Assembly (NCBI GenBank): GCA_007844125.1
Contig: CM017555.1
Coordinates: 25,631,498 to 25,695,497 of the forward strand
DNA length: 64,000 nucleotides
Source: Sinonovacula constricta
Lineage: Eukaryota; Mollusca; Bivalvia; Cardiida; Solecurtidae
Reading direction: 5' to 3'
Every line of letters starts with the position of its first letter. Positions within the stretch are counted from its first letter, which is position 1. The notes under the pieces were generated by a model. That model did no database searches and had not been told where the DNA came from. It saw only the letters and a program-made list of their open reading frames with translations. A program made the translations under genes and the position numbers. Below, one piece after another: positions 1-13,558 of this stretch.

Positions 1-518
1 TTTTGACAATATATCGCTGAAACTTCACCCGTGTGTCATCCTTGATAACTCAAACATTTCATTCACTGGTACTCTAGCAAGCAGATCACTGGTTTACAAT
101 TATGTGACTATTATAATTACGTTTAAGGAGCTTTGCATTCATTTGCTTCTATTTGCTCTTAGCAAAGACTGCTGTGTGTTTTGAATGCTGTCTAAGGAAG
201 ACAAGTCTAATAACAAGTATTCTTGTGAAGTTTGATGAGTTGCATTCCTTGTTTTAATGATGTGATGTTAGCACGCGGCGATGTCATCTCTACTTAAAAT
301 TTATTATAAAGCAAGTTTATTTACGCGCTCATGATAAACTAATATACTAACTTTGTACATTTTGGTATGCTTAAAATTAGTATGCATTCGATGATGATTC
401 TGGGTACACACTGTTCACACACACTACATGTTTACACATTAATTACTAGGCTTCATATATGAGCTATTAAGCAACAAACTGTTTTCAAGCATCATCAAAA
501 TCCAGCTGCAAGCATAGG
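1..518. repeat. Partial S unit at window edge
   Basis: The first bases match the S-unit sequence that begins near 3055 and near 10456. This is the right part of an S unit whose left part lies outside the window. Confidence 0.9.
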
Positions 519-2195
519 ATGACCCAGTTTTTGCCTTTCAGCAAAAAGCATCTTTCTAGTTATTATTATTATTATTATTATTCTTTTTCTTTAAAATTTC
601 AAATGCATCTACAGCAAAAACTACTGCACCGATTTTGCTCAAATTTTCAGGTTTTGTTGGCACTAATCAGCACAACAATTTCCACCTGTTTCCATCTTAT
701 TAGCCTTAGTAGAACCAGCGCTATTTCACATTATTTCAAAGTTTTGACGTTTTGGGGGTATGTTGTTTGTTCTGGCTCTTTTGGACAAAGTACACGTGCT
801 AGAAAGGTGAAAATTAGACTGTCGTACTCAGAATAGGACGTTCTTTCCTGTAGCAGAAAACTAAACTGATAAGTATGTACAATCCTGTGCTGCGTCGTCT
901 CAAAGTTGCCTGTTCCCGATTCTCGGCAAAAAATCATATGTTACCCATATTCAAACTTTCATAACTCTTTCAGTTTTAGGAATTTTTCGCTGAAACTTCA
1001 CCAGTGTGTAGTGCTGGATATGCCAAACATTTCATTTGCAGGTACTATGGGGATCGGATTAACCGTTTAGTCACAATCCGCAATTTAGTAGGGTAAGCCA
1101 ACGCACAATGTTACAAGCCTATTAGCCTATATGGTTGTTGAGGTACATACAGCCTTCTGCCACTGTCAATGTCAGTGGAGCTTTACTCGCTACTGTAGTA
1201 CAGCAGGTATTTACACCTCCCTGTTCCTGCTGAACAAAGTCGCTCGTGTTTTAGCATTTCACCAAAAATCAAAGCATTCTAACTTTGCCAGTTTTAAGAA
1301 TTTATCGCTCAAACTTCACCAGTCTGTAGTGCTTGATAAGCCAAACATTTCATTCGCATGCATTATGGGGATATGACTTACCGTTTAAACACAATCGGCA
1401 ATTAATCGTATAGTATCCTACAAGTTGTTTAACCATTATGGCTGTAGAACTGCATACAGCCCTCTGCCCGGGTCAGCTTCAGTTCACCTTAATCCTACAC
1501 TGCTGATGTATTTACACATTCTATACATGATATACAGCCATAGTCGCTGTTTGTGTAAACGTTTAAGCAATTTTCAAAGTATTATAAGTCGGCCAGATAC
1601 AGCAATTTATTTCTGAAAGTTCACCAGTGTGCAGTCCATGATAGATCAAACATTTCATTCACTGGTACTTTAGCAATCAGAACAACCATCTACAATGAAG
1701 GGCCGATTATAGTTTTGTTCAAAGAGCTATGTATCCTGATGTTGCTATTTGCTGGTAATATAGACTGCTGCATGTGTTGGTGCGGTCTAAGGTAGACATG
1801 TCTGTTAACAAATGTTCTAGCGAAGTTTGATGAGTTGCATTCCTTTTTGATTAATGGTGTGATCTTAACACCCGACAATGTCATCCTTAGAAATGATTAT
1901 ATAGCAAAGTGATTCATGCGGTAATGCTAAACTAGTATATTTACTTTGTGTACGGGAGTGTGTGTAAAATTGGAATGCAATTGACGATTATTCAGGGTGT
2001 ACACCGTTCACCTCCACTACGGGGGTAAAAATTGATATTGTAGCACCGGATCTTTTGAACAAATGAATTTTATATTCACATGTCCGCACAAAATGAGTTG
2101 TACGAGCTCTGGAAGATTTTTCTTTAATTTATTTTGTTAGCTATTAAGCAATAAACTGTTTTCAAGCATCATCAAAATCCAGCATCAAGCAAAGG
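519..2195. repeat. L-type satellite unit 1 (1677 bp)
   Basis: This long unit contains three internal copies of the CAAACATTTCATT-type sub-repeat (near 1022, 1344 and 1648). Its right end, about 2030-2150, is absent from S units and contains the sequence around TTTTGAACAAATGAATTT. It is nearly the same as the units starting at 6157 and 7846. Confidence 0.9.
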
Positions 2196-2300
2196 ATGAC
2201 CCAGTTTTTGCCTTTCAGCAAAAAGCATCTTTCTAGTTATTATTAGGGTCATCCGACTTCAGTCGGATGACACTTTACTGATTCTATTTATTCTACTTCC

Positions 2301-2335
<35 letters not shown>

Positions 2336-3571
2336 TTTTTCTTTAAAAACTCAAATGCATCTACAGCAAAAAGTTCTGCACCGATTTTGCTCAAATTTTC
2401 AGGTTTTGTTAGCATCAATCAGCACAACAATGTCCACCTATTTTCGTCCTTTTTGCCTTAGTAGAACCAGCGCTATTGTAAATTATTTCAAAGTTTTGAC
2501 GGTTTGGGGGTATGTTGCTTGTTCCTGATTTCTCTGACAAAGTACAAGTGCTAGAAAGGTGAAAATTATACGGTCGTACTCAGAATATGACGTAGTTTCC
2601 TGTAGCAGAAAACTAAATTGATCAGTCTGTACAATCCTGAGCTGCATCGTCTCAAAGTTGACTGTTCCGGAATCTCGGCAAAAAAATCATATGTTACCAA
2701 TTTTCAAACCCTCATAACTCTGTCAACTTTATGAATATTTCGCTGAAACTTCACCAGTGTGTAGTGCTGGATATGCCGAACATTTCATTTGCAGGTACTA
2801 TGGGGATCGGACTTACCGTTTAGCCACAATCCGCAATTTAGTGGAGTATACCTACGTACATAGTTACAAGCCGTTAAGCCTATATAGTTGTACAGGTACA
2901 TACAGCCTTCTGCCACTGTAAGTGTCAGCGGAGGTTAACTCGCTACTGCAGTACAGCTATTCACCTGTGTATATACACCTCCCTGTTGCTGCTGAACGAA
3001 GTCGCTCTTGTGTTTAACACTTGATCAATTTAAAAGTATCGTAACTCTGACTGTTTTGACAATATATCGCTGAAACTTCACCCGTGTGTCATCCTTGATA
3101 ACTCAAACATTTCATTCACTGGTACTCTAGCAAGCAGATCACTGGTTTACAATTATGTGACTATTATAATTACGTTTAAGGAGCTTTGCATTCATTTGCT
3201 TCTATTTGCTCTTAGCAAAGACTGCTGCGTGTTTTGAATGCTGTCTAAGGGAGACAAGTCTATTAACAAGTATTCTTGTGAAGCTTGATGAGTTACATTC
3301 CTTGTTTTAATGATGTGATGTTAGCACGCGGCGTTGTCATCTCTACTTAAAATTTATTATAAAGCAAGTTTATTTACGCGCTCATGATAAACTAATATAC
3401 TAACTTTGTACATTTTGGTATGTTTAAAATTAGTATGCATTCGATGATGATTCTGGGTACACACTGTTCACATACACTACATGTTTAAACATTAATTACT
3501 TGGCTTCATATATGAGCTATTAAGCAACAAACTGTTTTCAAGCATCATCAAAATCCAGCTGCAAGCATAGG
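2196..3571. repeat. S prime unit with hairpin insert, copy 1 (1376 bp)
   Basis: This is an S-type unit that has gained a segment of about 60-80 bp after the anchor: a perfect hairpin (2248-2271), a T-rich tract and a TTA run. Its counterpart is the unit at 9595. Confidence 0.9.
2248..2271. repeat. Perfect 10-bp hairpin in satellite insert, copy 1
   Basis: Arms GTCATCCGAC and GTCGGATGAC flank the loop TTCA. The hairpin sits between TTATTAGG and a T-rich tract that leads into the TTA run. Confidence 0.95.
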
Positions 3572-6156
3572 ATGACCCAGTTTTTGCCTTTCAGCAAAAA
3601 GCATCTTTCTAGTTATTATTATTATTCTTTTTCTTTAAAAATTCAAATGCATCTACAGCAAAAAGTTCTGCACCGATTTTGCTCAAATTTTCAGGTTTTG
3701 TTAGCATTAATCAGCACAACAATGTCCACCTTTTTTCGTCCTTTTAGCCTCAGTAGAACCAGCGCTATTGCAAATTATTTCAAAGTTTTGACGTTTTGGG
3801 GGTATGTTGCTTGTTCCTGATTTCTCTGACAAAGTACAAGTGCTAAAAAGGTGAAAATTATACGGTCGTACTTAGAATATGACGTAGTTTCCTGTAGGAG
3901 AAAACTAAATTGATCAGTCTGTACAATCCTGAGCTGCATCGTCTCAAAGTTGATTGTTCCGGAATCTCGGCAAAAAAATCTTATGTTACCAATTTTCAAA
4001 CCCTCATAACTCTGTCAACTTTATGAATTTTTCGCTGAAACTTCACCAGTGTGTAGTGCTGGATATGCCAAACATTTCATCCGCAGGTACTATGGGGATC
4101 GGACTTACCGTTTAGCCACAATCCGCAATTTAGTGGAGTATACCTACGTACATAGTTACAAGCCGTTAAGCCTATATAGTTGTACAGGTACATACAGCCT
4201 TCTGCCACTGTAAGTGTCAGCGGAGGTTAACTCGCTACTGCAGTACAGCTATTCACCTGTGTATATACACCTCCCTGTTGCTGCTGAACGAAGTCGCTCG
4301 TGTGTTTAACACTTGATCAATTTTCAAAGTATCGTAACTCTGACTGTTGTGAAAATATATCGCTGAAACTTCACCCGTGTGTCATCCTTGATAACTCAAA
4401 CATTTCATTCACTGGTACTCTAGCAAGCAGATCACTGGTTTACAATTATGTGACTATTATAATTACGTTTAAGGAGCTTTGCATTCATTTGCTTCTATTT
4501 GCTCTTAGCAAAGACTGCTGCGTGTTTTGAATGCTGTCTAAGGGAGACAAGTCTGTTAACAAGTATTCTTGTGAAGCTTGATGAGTTACATTCCTTGTTT
4601 TAATGATGTGATGTTAGCACGCGGCGTTGTCATCTCTACTTAAAATTTATTATAAAGCAAGTTTATTTACGCGCTCATGATAAACTAATATACTAACTTT
4701 GTACATTTTGGTATGTTTAAAATTAGTATGCATTCGATGATGATTCTGGGTACACACTGTTCACATACACTACATGTTTAAACATTAATTACTAGGCTTC
4801 ATATATGAGCTATTAAGCAACAAACTGTTTTCAAGCATCATCAAAATCCAGCTGCAAGCATAGGATGACCCAGTTTTTGCCTTTCAGCAAAAAGCATCTT
4901 TCTAGTTATTATTATTATTCTTTTTCTTTAAAAATTCAAATGCATCTACAGCAAAAAGTTCTGCACCGATTTTGCTCACATTTTCAGGTTTTGTTAGCAT
5001 CAATCAGCACAACAATGTCCACCTTTTTTGTCCTTTTAGCCTTAGTAGAACCAGCGCTATTGCAAATTATTTCAAAGTTTTGACGTTTTGGGGGTATGTT
5101 GCTTGTTCCTGATTTCTCTGACAAAGTACAAGTGCTAAAAAGGTGAAAATTATACAGTCGTATTCAGAATATGACGTAGTTTCCTGTAGCAGAAAACTAA
5201 ATTGATCAGTCTGTACAATCCTGAGCTGCATCGTCTCAAAGTTGACTGTTCCGAAATCCCGGCAAAAAAATCTTATGTTACCAATTTTCAAACCCTCATA
5301 TCTCTGTCAACTTTATGAATTTTTCGCTGAAATTTCACCAGTGTGTAGTGCTGGATATGCCGAACATTTCATCCGCAGGTACTATGGGGATCGGACTTAC
5401 CGTTTAGCCACAATCCGCAATTTAGTGGAGTATACCTACGTACATAGTTACAAGCTGTTAAGCCTATATAGTTGTACAGGTACATACAGCCTTCTGCCAC
5501 TGTAAGTGTCAGCGGAGGTTAACTCGCTACTGCGGTACAGCTATTCACCTGTGTATATACACCTCCCTGTTGCTGCTGAACGAAGTCGCTCTTGTGTTTA
5601 ACACTTGATCAATTTTCAAAGTATCGTAACTATGACTGTTTTGACAATATATCGCTGAAACTTCACCCGTGTGTCATCCTTGATAACTCAAACATTTCAT
5701 TCACTGGTACTCTAGCAAGCAGATCACTGGTTTACAATTATGTGACTATTATAATTACGTTTAAGGAGCTTTGCATTCATCTGCTTCTATTTGCTCTTAG
5801 CAAAGACTGCTGCGTGTTTTGAATGCTGTCTAAGGGAGACAAGTCTGTTAACAAGTATTCTTGTGAAGCTTGATGAGTTACATTCCTTGTTTTAATGATG
5901 TGATGTTAGCACGCGGCGTTGTCATCTCTACTTAAAATGTATTATAAAGCAAGTGTATTTACGCGCTCATGATAAACTAATATACTAACTTTGCACATTT
6001 TGGTATGTTTAAAATGAGTATGCATTCGATGATGATTCTGGGTACACAATGTTCACATACACTACATGTTTAAACATTAATTACTAGGCTTCATATATGA
6101 GCTATTAAGCAACAAACTGTTTTCAAGCATCATCAAAATCAAGCTACAAGCATAGG
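3572..6156. repeat. S-S dimer, copy 1 (2585 bp)
   Basis: Two S units (3572-4864 and 4865-6156) differ from each other at diagnostic sites, for example CAAATTTTCAGG versus CACATTTTCAGG after GATTTTGCT. The ordered pair recurs at 10974 and 13559, which defines a dimeric higher-order repeat. Confidence 0.9.
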
Positions 6157-7845
6157 ATGACCCAGTTTTTGCCTTTCAGCAAAAAGCATCTTTCTAGTTA
6201 TTATTATTATTATTATTATTCTTTTTCTTTAAAATTTCAAATGCATCTACAGCAAAAACTACTGCACCGATTTTGCTCAAATTTTCAGGTTTTGTTGGCA
6301 CTAATCAGCACAACAATTTCCAGCTGTTTCCATCTTATTAGCCTTAGTAGAACCAGCGCTATTTCACATTATTTCAAAGTTTTGACGTTTTGGGGGTATG
6401 TTGTTTGTTCTGGCTCTTTTGGACAAAGTACACGTGCTAGAAAGGTGAAAATTAGACTGTCGTACTCAGAATAGGACGTTCTTTCCTGTAGCAGAAAACT
6501 AAACTGATAAGTATGTACAATCCTGTGCTGCATCGTCTCAAAGTTGCCTGTTCCCGATTCTCGGCAAAATATCCTACAAAAAATCATATGTTACCCATAT
6601 TCAAACTTTCATAACTCTTTCAGTTTTAGGAATTTTTCGCTGAAACTTCACCAGTGTGTAGTGCTGGATATGCCAAACATTTCATTTGCAGGTACTATGG
6701 GGATCGGATTAACCGTTTAGTCACAATCCGCAATTTAGTAGGGTAAGCCAACGCACAATGTTACAAGCCTATTAGCCTATATGGTTGTTGAGGTACATAC
6801 AGCCTTCTGCCACTGTCAATGTCAGTGGAGCTTTACTCGCTACTGTAGTACAACAGGTATTTACACCTCCCTGTTCCTGCTGAACAAAGTCGCTCGTGTT
6901 TTAGCATTTCACCAAAAATCAAAGCATTCTAACTTTGCCAGTTTTAAGAATTTATCGCTCAAACTTCACCAGTCTGTAGTGCTTGATAAGCCAAACATTT
7001 CATTCGCATGCATTATGGGGATATGACTTACCGTTTAAACACAATCGGCAATTAATCGTATAGTATCCTACAAGTTGTTTAACCATTATGGCTGTAGAAC
7101 TGCATACAGCCCTCTGCCCGGGTCAGCTTCAGTTCACCTTAATCCTACACTGCTGATGTATTTACACATTCTATACATGATATACAGCCATAGTCGCTGT
7201 TTGTGTAAACGTTTAAGCAATTTTCAAAGTATTATAAGTCGGCCAGATACAGCAATTTATTTCTGAAAGTTCACCAGTGTGCAGTCCATGATAGATCAAA
7301 CATTTCATTCACTGGTACTTTAGCAATCAGAACAACCATCTACAATGAAGGGCCGATTATAGTTTTGTTCAAAGAGCTATGTATCCTGATGTTGCTATTT
7401 GCTGGTAATATAGACTGCTGCATGTGTTGGTGCGGTCTAAGGTAGACATGTCTGTTAACAAATGTTCTAGCGAAGTTTGATGAGTTGCATTCCTTTTTGA
7501 TTAATGGTGTGATCTTAACACCCGACAATGTCATCCTTAGAAATGATTATATAGCAAAGTGATTCATGCGGTAATGCTAAACTAGTATATTTACTTTGTG
7601 TACGGGAGTGTGTGTAAAATTGGAATGCAATTGACGATTATTCAGGGTGTACACCGTTCACCTCCACTACGGGGGTAAAAATTGATATTGCAGCACCGGA
7701 TCTTTTGAACAAATGAATTTTATATTCACATGTCCGCACAAAACGAGTTGTACGAGCTCTGGAAGATTTTTCTTTAATTTATTTTGTTAGCTATTAAGCA
7801 ATAAACTGTTTTCAAGCATCATCAAAATCCAGCATCAAGCAAAGG
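6157..7845. repeat. L-type satellite unit 2 (1689 bp)
   Basis: It is nearly identical to unit L1 but carries a short local insertion near 6567-6576 and a few substitutions, for example CAGCTG for CACCTG near 6322. Confidence 0.9.
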
Positions 7846-9594
7846 ATGACCCAGTTTTTGCCTTTCAGCAAAAAGCATCTTTCTAGTTATTATTAGGGTC
7901 ATCCGACTTCAGTCGGATGACACTTTACTGATTCTATTTATTCTACTTCCTTTTATTATTTTTATTATTATTATTATTATTCTTTTTCTTTAAAAATTCA
8001 AATGCATCTACAGCAAAAACTACTGCACCGATTTTGCTCAAATTTTCAGGTTTTGTTGGCACTAATCAGCACAACAATTTCCAGCTGTTTCCATCTTATT
8101 AGCCTTAGTAGAACCAGCGCTATTTCACATTATTTCAAAGTTTTGACGTTTTGGGGGTATGTTGTTTGTTCTGGCTCTTTTGGACAAAGTACACGTGCTA
8201 GAAAGGTGAAAATTAGACTGTCGTACTCAGAATAGGACGTTCTTTCCTGTAGCAGAAAACTAAACTGATAAGTATGTACAATCCTGTGCTGCATCGTCTC
8301 AAAGTTGCCTGTTCCCGATTCTCGGCAAAAAATCATATGTTACCCATATTCAAACTTTCATAACTCTTTCAGTTTTAGGAATTTTTCGCTGAAACTTCAC
8401 CAGTGTGTAGTGCTGGATATGCCAAACATTTCATTTGCAGGTACTATGGGGATCGGATTAACCGTTTAGTCACAATCCGCAATTTAGTAGGGTAAGCCAA
8501 CGCACAATGTTACAAGCCTATTAGCCTATATGGTTGTTGAGGTACATACAGCCTTCTGCCACTGTCAATGTCAGTGGAGCTTTACTCGCTACTGTAGTAC
8601 AGCAGGTATTTACACCTCCCTGTTCCTGCTGAACAAAGTCGCTCGTGTTTTAGCATTTCACCAAAAATCAAAGCATTCTAACTTTGCCAGTTTTAAGAAT
8701 TTATCGCTCAAACTTCACCAGTCTGTAGTGCTTGATAAGCCAAACATTTCATTCGCATGCATTATGGGGATATGACTTACCGTTTAAACACAATCGGCAA
8801 TTAATCGTATAGTATCCTACAAGTTGTTTAACCATTATGGCTGTAGAACTGCATACAGCCCTCTGCCCGGGTCAGCTTCAGTTCACCTTAATCCTACACT
8901 GCTGATGTATTTACACATTCTATACATGATATACAGCCATAGTCGCTGTTTGTGTAAACGTTTAAGCAATTTTCAAAGTATTATAAGTCGGCCAGATACA
9001 GCAATTTATTTCTGAAAGTTCACCAGTGTGCAGTCCATGATAGATCAAACATTTCATTCACTGGTACTTTAGCAATCAGAACAACCATCTACAATGAAGG
9101 GCCGATTATAGTTTTGTTCAAAGAGCTATGTATCCTGATGTTGCTATTTGCTGGTAATATAGACTGCTGCATGTGTTGGTGCGGTCTAAGGTAGACATGT
9201 CTGTTAACAAATGTTCTAGCGAAGTTTGATGAGTTGCATTCCTTTTTGATTAATGGTGTGATCTTAACACCCGACAATGTCATCCTTAGAAATGATTATA
9301 TAGCAAAGTGATTCATGCGGTAATGCTAAACTAGTATATTTACTTTGTGTACGGGAGTGTGTGTAAAATTGGAATGCAATTGACGATTATTCAGGGTGTA
9401 CACCGTTCACCTCCACTACGGGGGTAAAAATTGATATTGTAGCACCGGATCTTTTGAACAAATGAATTTTATATTCACATGTCCGCACAAAATGAGTTGT
9501 ACGAGCTCTGGAAGATTTTTCTTTAATTTATTTTGTTAGCTATTAAGCAATAAACTGTTTTCAAGCATCATCAAAATCCAGCATCAAGCAAAGG
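7846..9594. repeat. L-type satellite unit 3 with hairpin insert (1749 bp)
   Basis: This L unit has the S prime hairpin insert (7898-7921) grafted into its left end. That marks it as a recombinant between the L and S prime classes. Confidence 0.9.
7898..7921. repeat. Perfect 10-bp hairpin in satellite insert, copy 2
   Basis: The arms and TTCA loop are the same as at 2248, here inside an L-type unit. Confidence 0.95.
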
Positions 9595-9699
9595 ATGACC
9601 CAGTTTTTGCCTTTCAGCAAAAAGCATCTTTCTAGTTATTATTAGGGTCATCCGACTTCAGTCGGATGACACTTTACTGATTCTATTTATTCTACTTCC

Positions 9700-9737
<38 letters not shown>

Positions 9738-10973
9738 TTTTTCTTTAAAAACTCAAATGCATCTACAGCAAAAAGTTCTGCACCGATTTTGCTCAAATTT
9801 TCAGGTTTTGTTAGCATCAATCAGCACAACAATGTCCACCTATTTTCGTCCTTTTTGCCTTAGTAGAACCAGCGCTATTGTAAATTATTTCAAAGTTTTG
9901 ACGGTTTGGGGGTATGTTGCTTGTTCCTGATTTCTCTGACAAAGTACAAGTGCTAGAAAGGTGAAAATTATACGGTCGTACTCAGAATATGACGTAGTTT
10001 CCTGTAGCAGAAAACTAAATTGATCAGTCTGTACAATCCTGAGCTGCATCGTCTCAAAGTTGACTGTTCCGGAATCTCGGCAAAAAAATCATATGTTACC
10101 AATTTTCAAACCCTCATAACTCTGTCAACTTTATGAATATTTCGCTGAAACTTCACCAGTGTGTAGTGCTGGATATGCCGAACATTTCATTCGCAGGTAC
10201 TATGGGGATCGGACTTACCGTTTAGCCACAATCCGCAATTTAGTGGAGTATACCTACGTACATAGTTACAAGCCGTTAAGCCTATATAGTTGTACAGGTA
10301 CATACAGCCTTCTGCCACTGTAAGTGTCAGCGGAGGTTAACTCGCTACTGCAGTACAGCTATTCACCTGTGTATATACACCTCCCTGTTGCTGCTGAACG
10401 AAGTCGCTCTTGTGTTTAACACTTGATCAATTTAAAAGTATCGTAACTCTGACTGTTTTGACAATATATCGCTGAAACTTCACCCGTGTGTCATCCTTGA
10501 TAACTCAAACATTTCATTCACTGGTACTCTAGCAAGCAGATCACTGGTTTACAATTATGTGACTATTATAATTACGTTTAAGGAGCTTTGCATTCATTTG
10601 CTTCTATTTGCTCTTAGCAAAGACTGCTGCGTGTTTTGAATGCTGTCTAAGGGAGACAAGTCTATTAACAAGTATTCTTGTGAAGCTTGATGAGTTACAT
10701 TCCTTGTTTTAATGATGTGATGTTAGCACGCGGCGTTGTCATCTCTACTTAAAATTTATTATAAAGCAAGTTTATTTACGCGCTCATGATAAACTAATAT
10801 ACTAACTTTGTACATTTTGGTATGTTTAAAATTAGTATGCATTCGATGATGATTCTGGGTACACACTGTTCACATACACTACATGTTTAAACATTAATTA
10901 CTTGGCTTCATATATGAGCTATTAAGCAACAAACTGTTTTCAAGCATCATCAAAATCCAGCTGCAAGCATAGG
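9595..10973. repeat. S prime unit with hairpin insert, copy 2 (1379 bp)
   Basis: It is the counterpart of 2196-3571 at an offset of about 7.4 kb. The TTA run is slightly longer here. Confidence 0.9.
9647..9670. repeat. Perfect 10-bp hairpin in satellite insert, copy 3
   Basis: The arms and TTCA loop are the same as at 2248, here inside an S prime unit. Confidence 0.95.
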
Positions 10974-13558
10974 ATGACCCAGTTTTTGCCTTTCAGCAAA
11001 AAGCATCTTTCTAGTTATTATTATTATTCTTTTTCTTTAAAAATTCAAATGCATCTACAGCAAAAAGTTCTGCACCGATTTTGCTCAAATTTTCAGGTTT
11101 TGTTAGCATTAATCAGCACAACAATGTCCACCTTTTTTCGTCCTTTTAGCCTCAGTAGAACCAGCGCTATTGCAAATTATTTCAAAGTTTTGACGTTTTG
11201 GGGGTATGTTGCTTGTTCCTGATTTCTCTGACAAAGTACAAGTGCTAAAAAGGTGAAAATTATACGGTCGTACTTAGAATATGACGTAGTTTCCTGTAGG
11301 AGAAAACTAAATTGATCAGTCTGTACAATCCTGAGCTGCATCGTCTCAAAGTTGATTGTTCCGGAATCTCGGCAAAAAAATCTTATGTTACCAATTTTCA
11401 AACCCTCATAACTCTGTCAACTTTATGAATTTTTCGCTGAAACTTCACCAGTGTGTAGTGCTGGATATGCCAAACATTTCATCCGCAGGTACTATGGGGA
11501 TCGGACTTACCGTTTAGCCACAATCCGCAATTTAGTGGAGTATACCTACGTACATAGTTACAAGCCGTTAAGCCTATATAGTTGTACAGGTACATACAGC
11601 CTTCTGCCACTGTAAGTGTCAGCGGAGGTTAACTCGCTACTGCAGTACAGCTATTCACCTGTGTATATACACCTCCCTGTTGCTGCTGAACGAAGTCGCT
11701 CGTGTGTTTAACACTTGATCAATTTTCAAAGTATCGTAACTCTGACTGTTGTGAAAATATATCGCTGAAACTTCACCCGTGTGTCATCCTTGATAACTCA
11801 AACATTTCATTCACTGGTACTCTAGCAAGCAGATCACTGGTTTACAATTATGTGACTATTATAATTACGTTTAAGGAGCTTTGCATTCATTTGCTTCTAT
11901 TTGCTCTTAGCAAAGACTGCTGCGTGTTTTGAATGCTGTCTAAGGGAGACAAGTCTGTTAACAAGTATTCTTGTGAAGCTTGATGAGTTACATTCCTTGT
12001 TTTAATGATGTGATGTTAGCACGCGGCGTTGTCATCTCTACTTAAAATTTATTATAAAGCAAGTTTATTTACGCGCTCATGATAAACTAATATACTAACT
12101 TTGTACATTTTGGTATGTTTAAAATTAGTATGCATTCGATGATGATTCTGGGTACACACTGTTCACATACACTACATGTTTAAACATTAATTACTAGGCT
12201 TCATATATGAGCTATTAAGCAACAAACTGTTTTCAAGCATCATCAAAATCCAGCTGCAAGCATAGGATGACCCAGTTTTTGCCTTTCAGCAAAAAGCATC
12301 TTTCTAGTTATTATTATTATTCTTTTTCTTTAAAAATTCAAATGCATCTACAGCAAAAAGTTCTGCACCGATTTTGCTCACATTTTCAGGTTTTGTTAGC
12401 ATCAATCAGCACAACAATGTCCACCTTTTTTGTCCTTTTAGCCTTAGTAGAACCAGCGCTATTGCAAATTATTTCAAAGTTTTGACGTTTTGGGGGTATG
12501 TTGCTTGTTCCTGATTTCTCTGACAAAGTACAAGTGCTAAAAAGGTGAAAATTATACAGTCGTATTCAGAATATGACGTAGTTTCCTGTAGCAGAAAACT
12601 AAATTGATCAGTCTGTACAATCCTGAGCTGCATCGTCTCAAAGTTGACTGTTCCGAAATCCCGGCAAAAAAATCTTATGTTACCAATTTTCAAACCCTCA
12701 TATCTCTGTCAACTTTATGAATTTTTCGCTGAAATTTCACCAGTGTGTAGTGCTGGATATGCCGAACATTTCATCCGCAGGTACTATGGGGATCGGACTT
12801 ACCGTTTAGCCACAATCCGCAATTTAGTGGAGTATACCTACGTACATAGTTACAAGCTGTTAAGCCTATATAGTTGTACAGGTACATACAGCCTTCTGCC
12901 ACTGTAAGTGTCAGCGGAGGTTAACTCGCTACTGCGGTACAGCTATTCACCTGTGTATATACACCTCCCTGTTGCTGCTGAACGAAGTCGCTCTTGTGTT
13001 TAACACTTGATCAATTTTCAAAGTATCGTAACTATGACTGTTTTGACAATATATCGCTGAAACTTCACCCGTGTGTCATCCTTGATAACTCAAACATTTC
13101 ATTCACTGGTACTCTAGCAAGCAGATCACTGGTTTACAATTATGTGACTATTATAATTACGTTTAAGGAGCTTTGCATTCATCTGCTTCTATTTGCTCTT
13201 AGCAAAGACTGCTGCGTGTTTTGAATGCTGTCTAAGGGAGACAAGTCTGTTAACAAGTATTCTTGTGAAGCTTGATGAGTTACATTCCTTGTTTTAATGA
13301 TGTGATGTTAGCACGCGGCGTTGTCATCTCTACTTAAAATGTATTATAAAGCAAGTGTATTTACGCGCTCATGATAAACTAATATACTAACTTTGCACAT
13401 TTTGGTATGTTTAAAATGAGTATGCATTCGATGATGATTCTGGGTACACACTGTTCACATACACTACATGTTTAAACATTAATTACTAGGCTTCATATAT
13501 GAGCTATTAAGCAACAAACTGTTTTCAAGCATCATCAAAATCCAGCTGCAAGCATAGG
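10974..13558. repeat. S-S dimer, copy 2 (2585 bp)
   Basis: It shares with copy 1 a rare variant just upstream (ATTACTTGGC rather than ATTACTAGGC, near 10899), so it is the 7402-bp-offset copy of 3572-6156. Confidence 0.9.

Noticed and set aside
519..836. Recurring MTQFLPFSKKH ORFs in each satellite unit
   Set aside because: They span a TTA trinucleotide run, vary in length and frame between copies, and come with antisense ORFs of similar length. They are best read as chance ORFs in a repeat.
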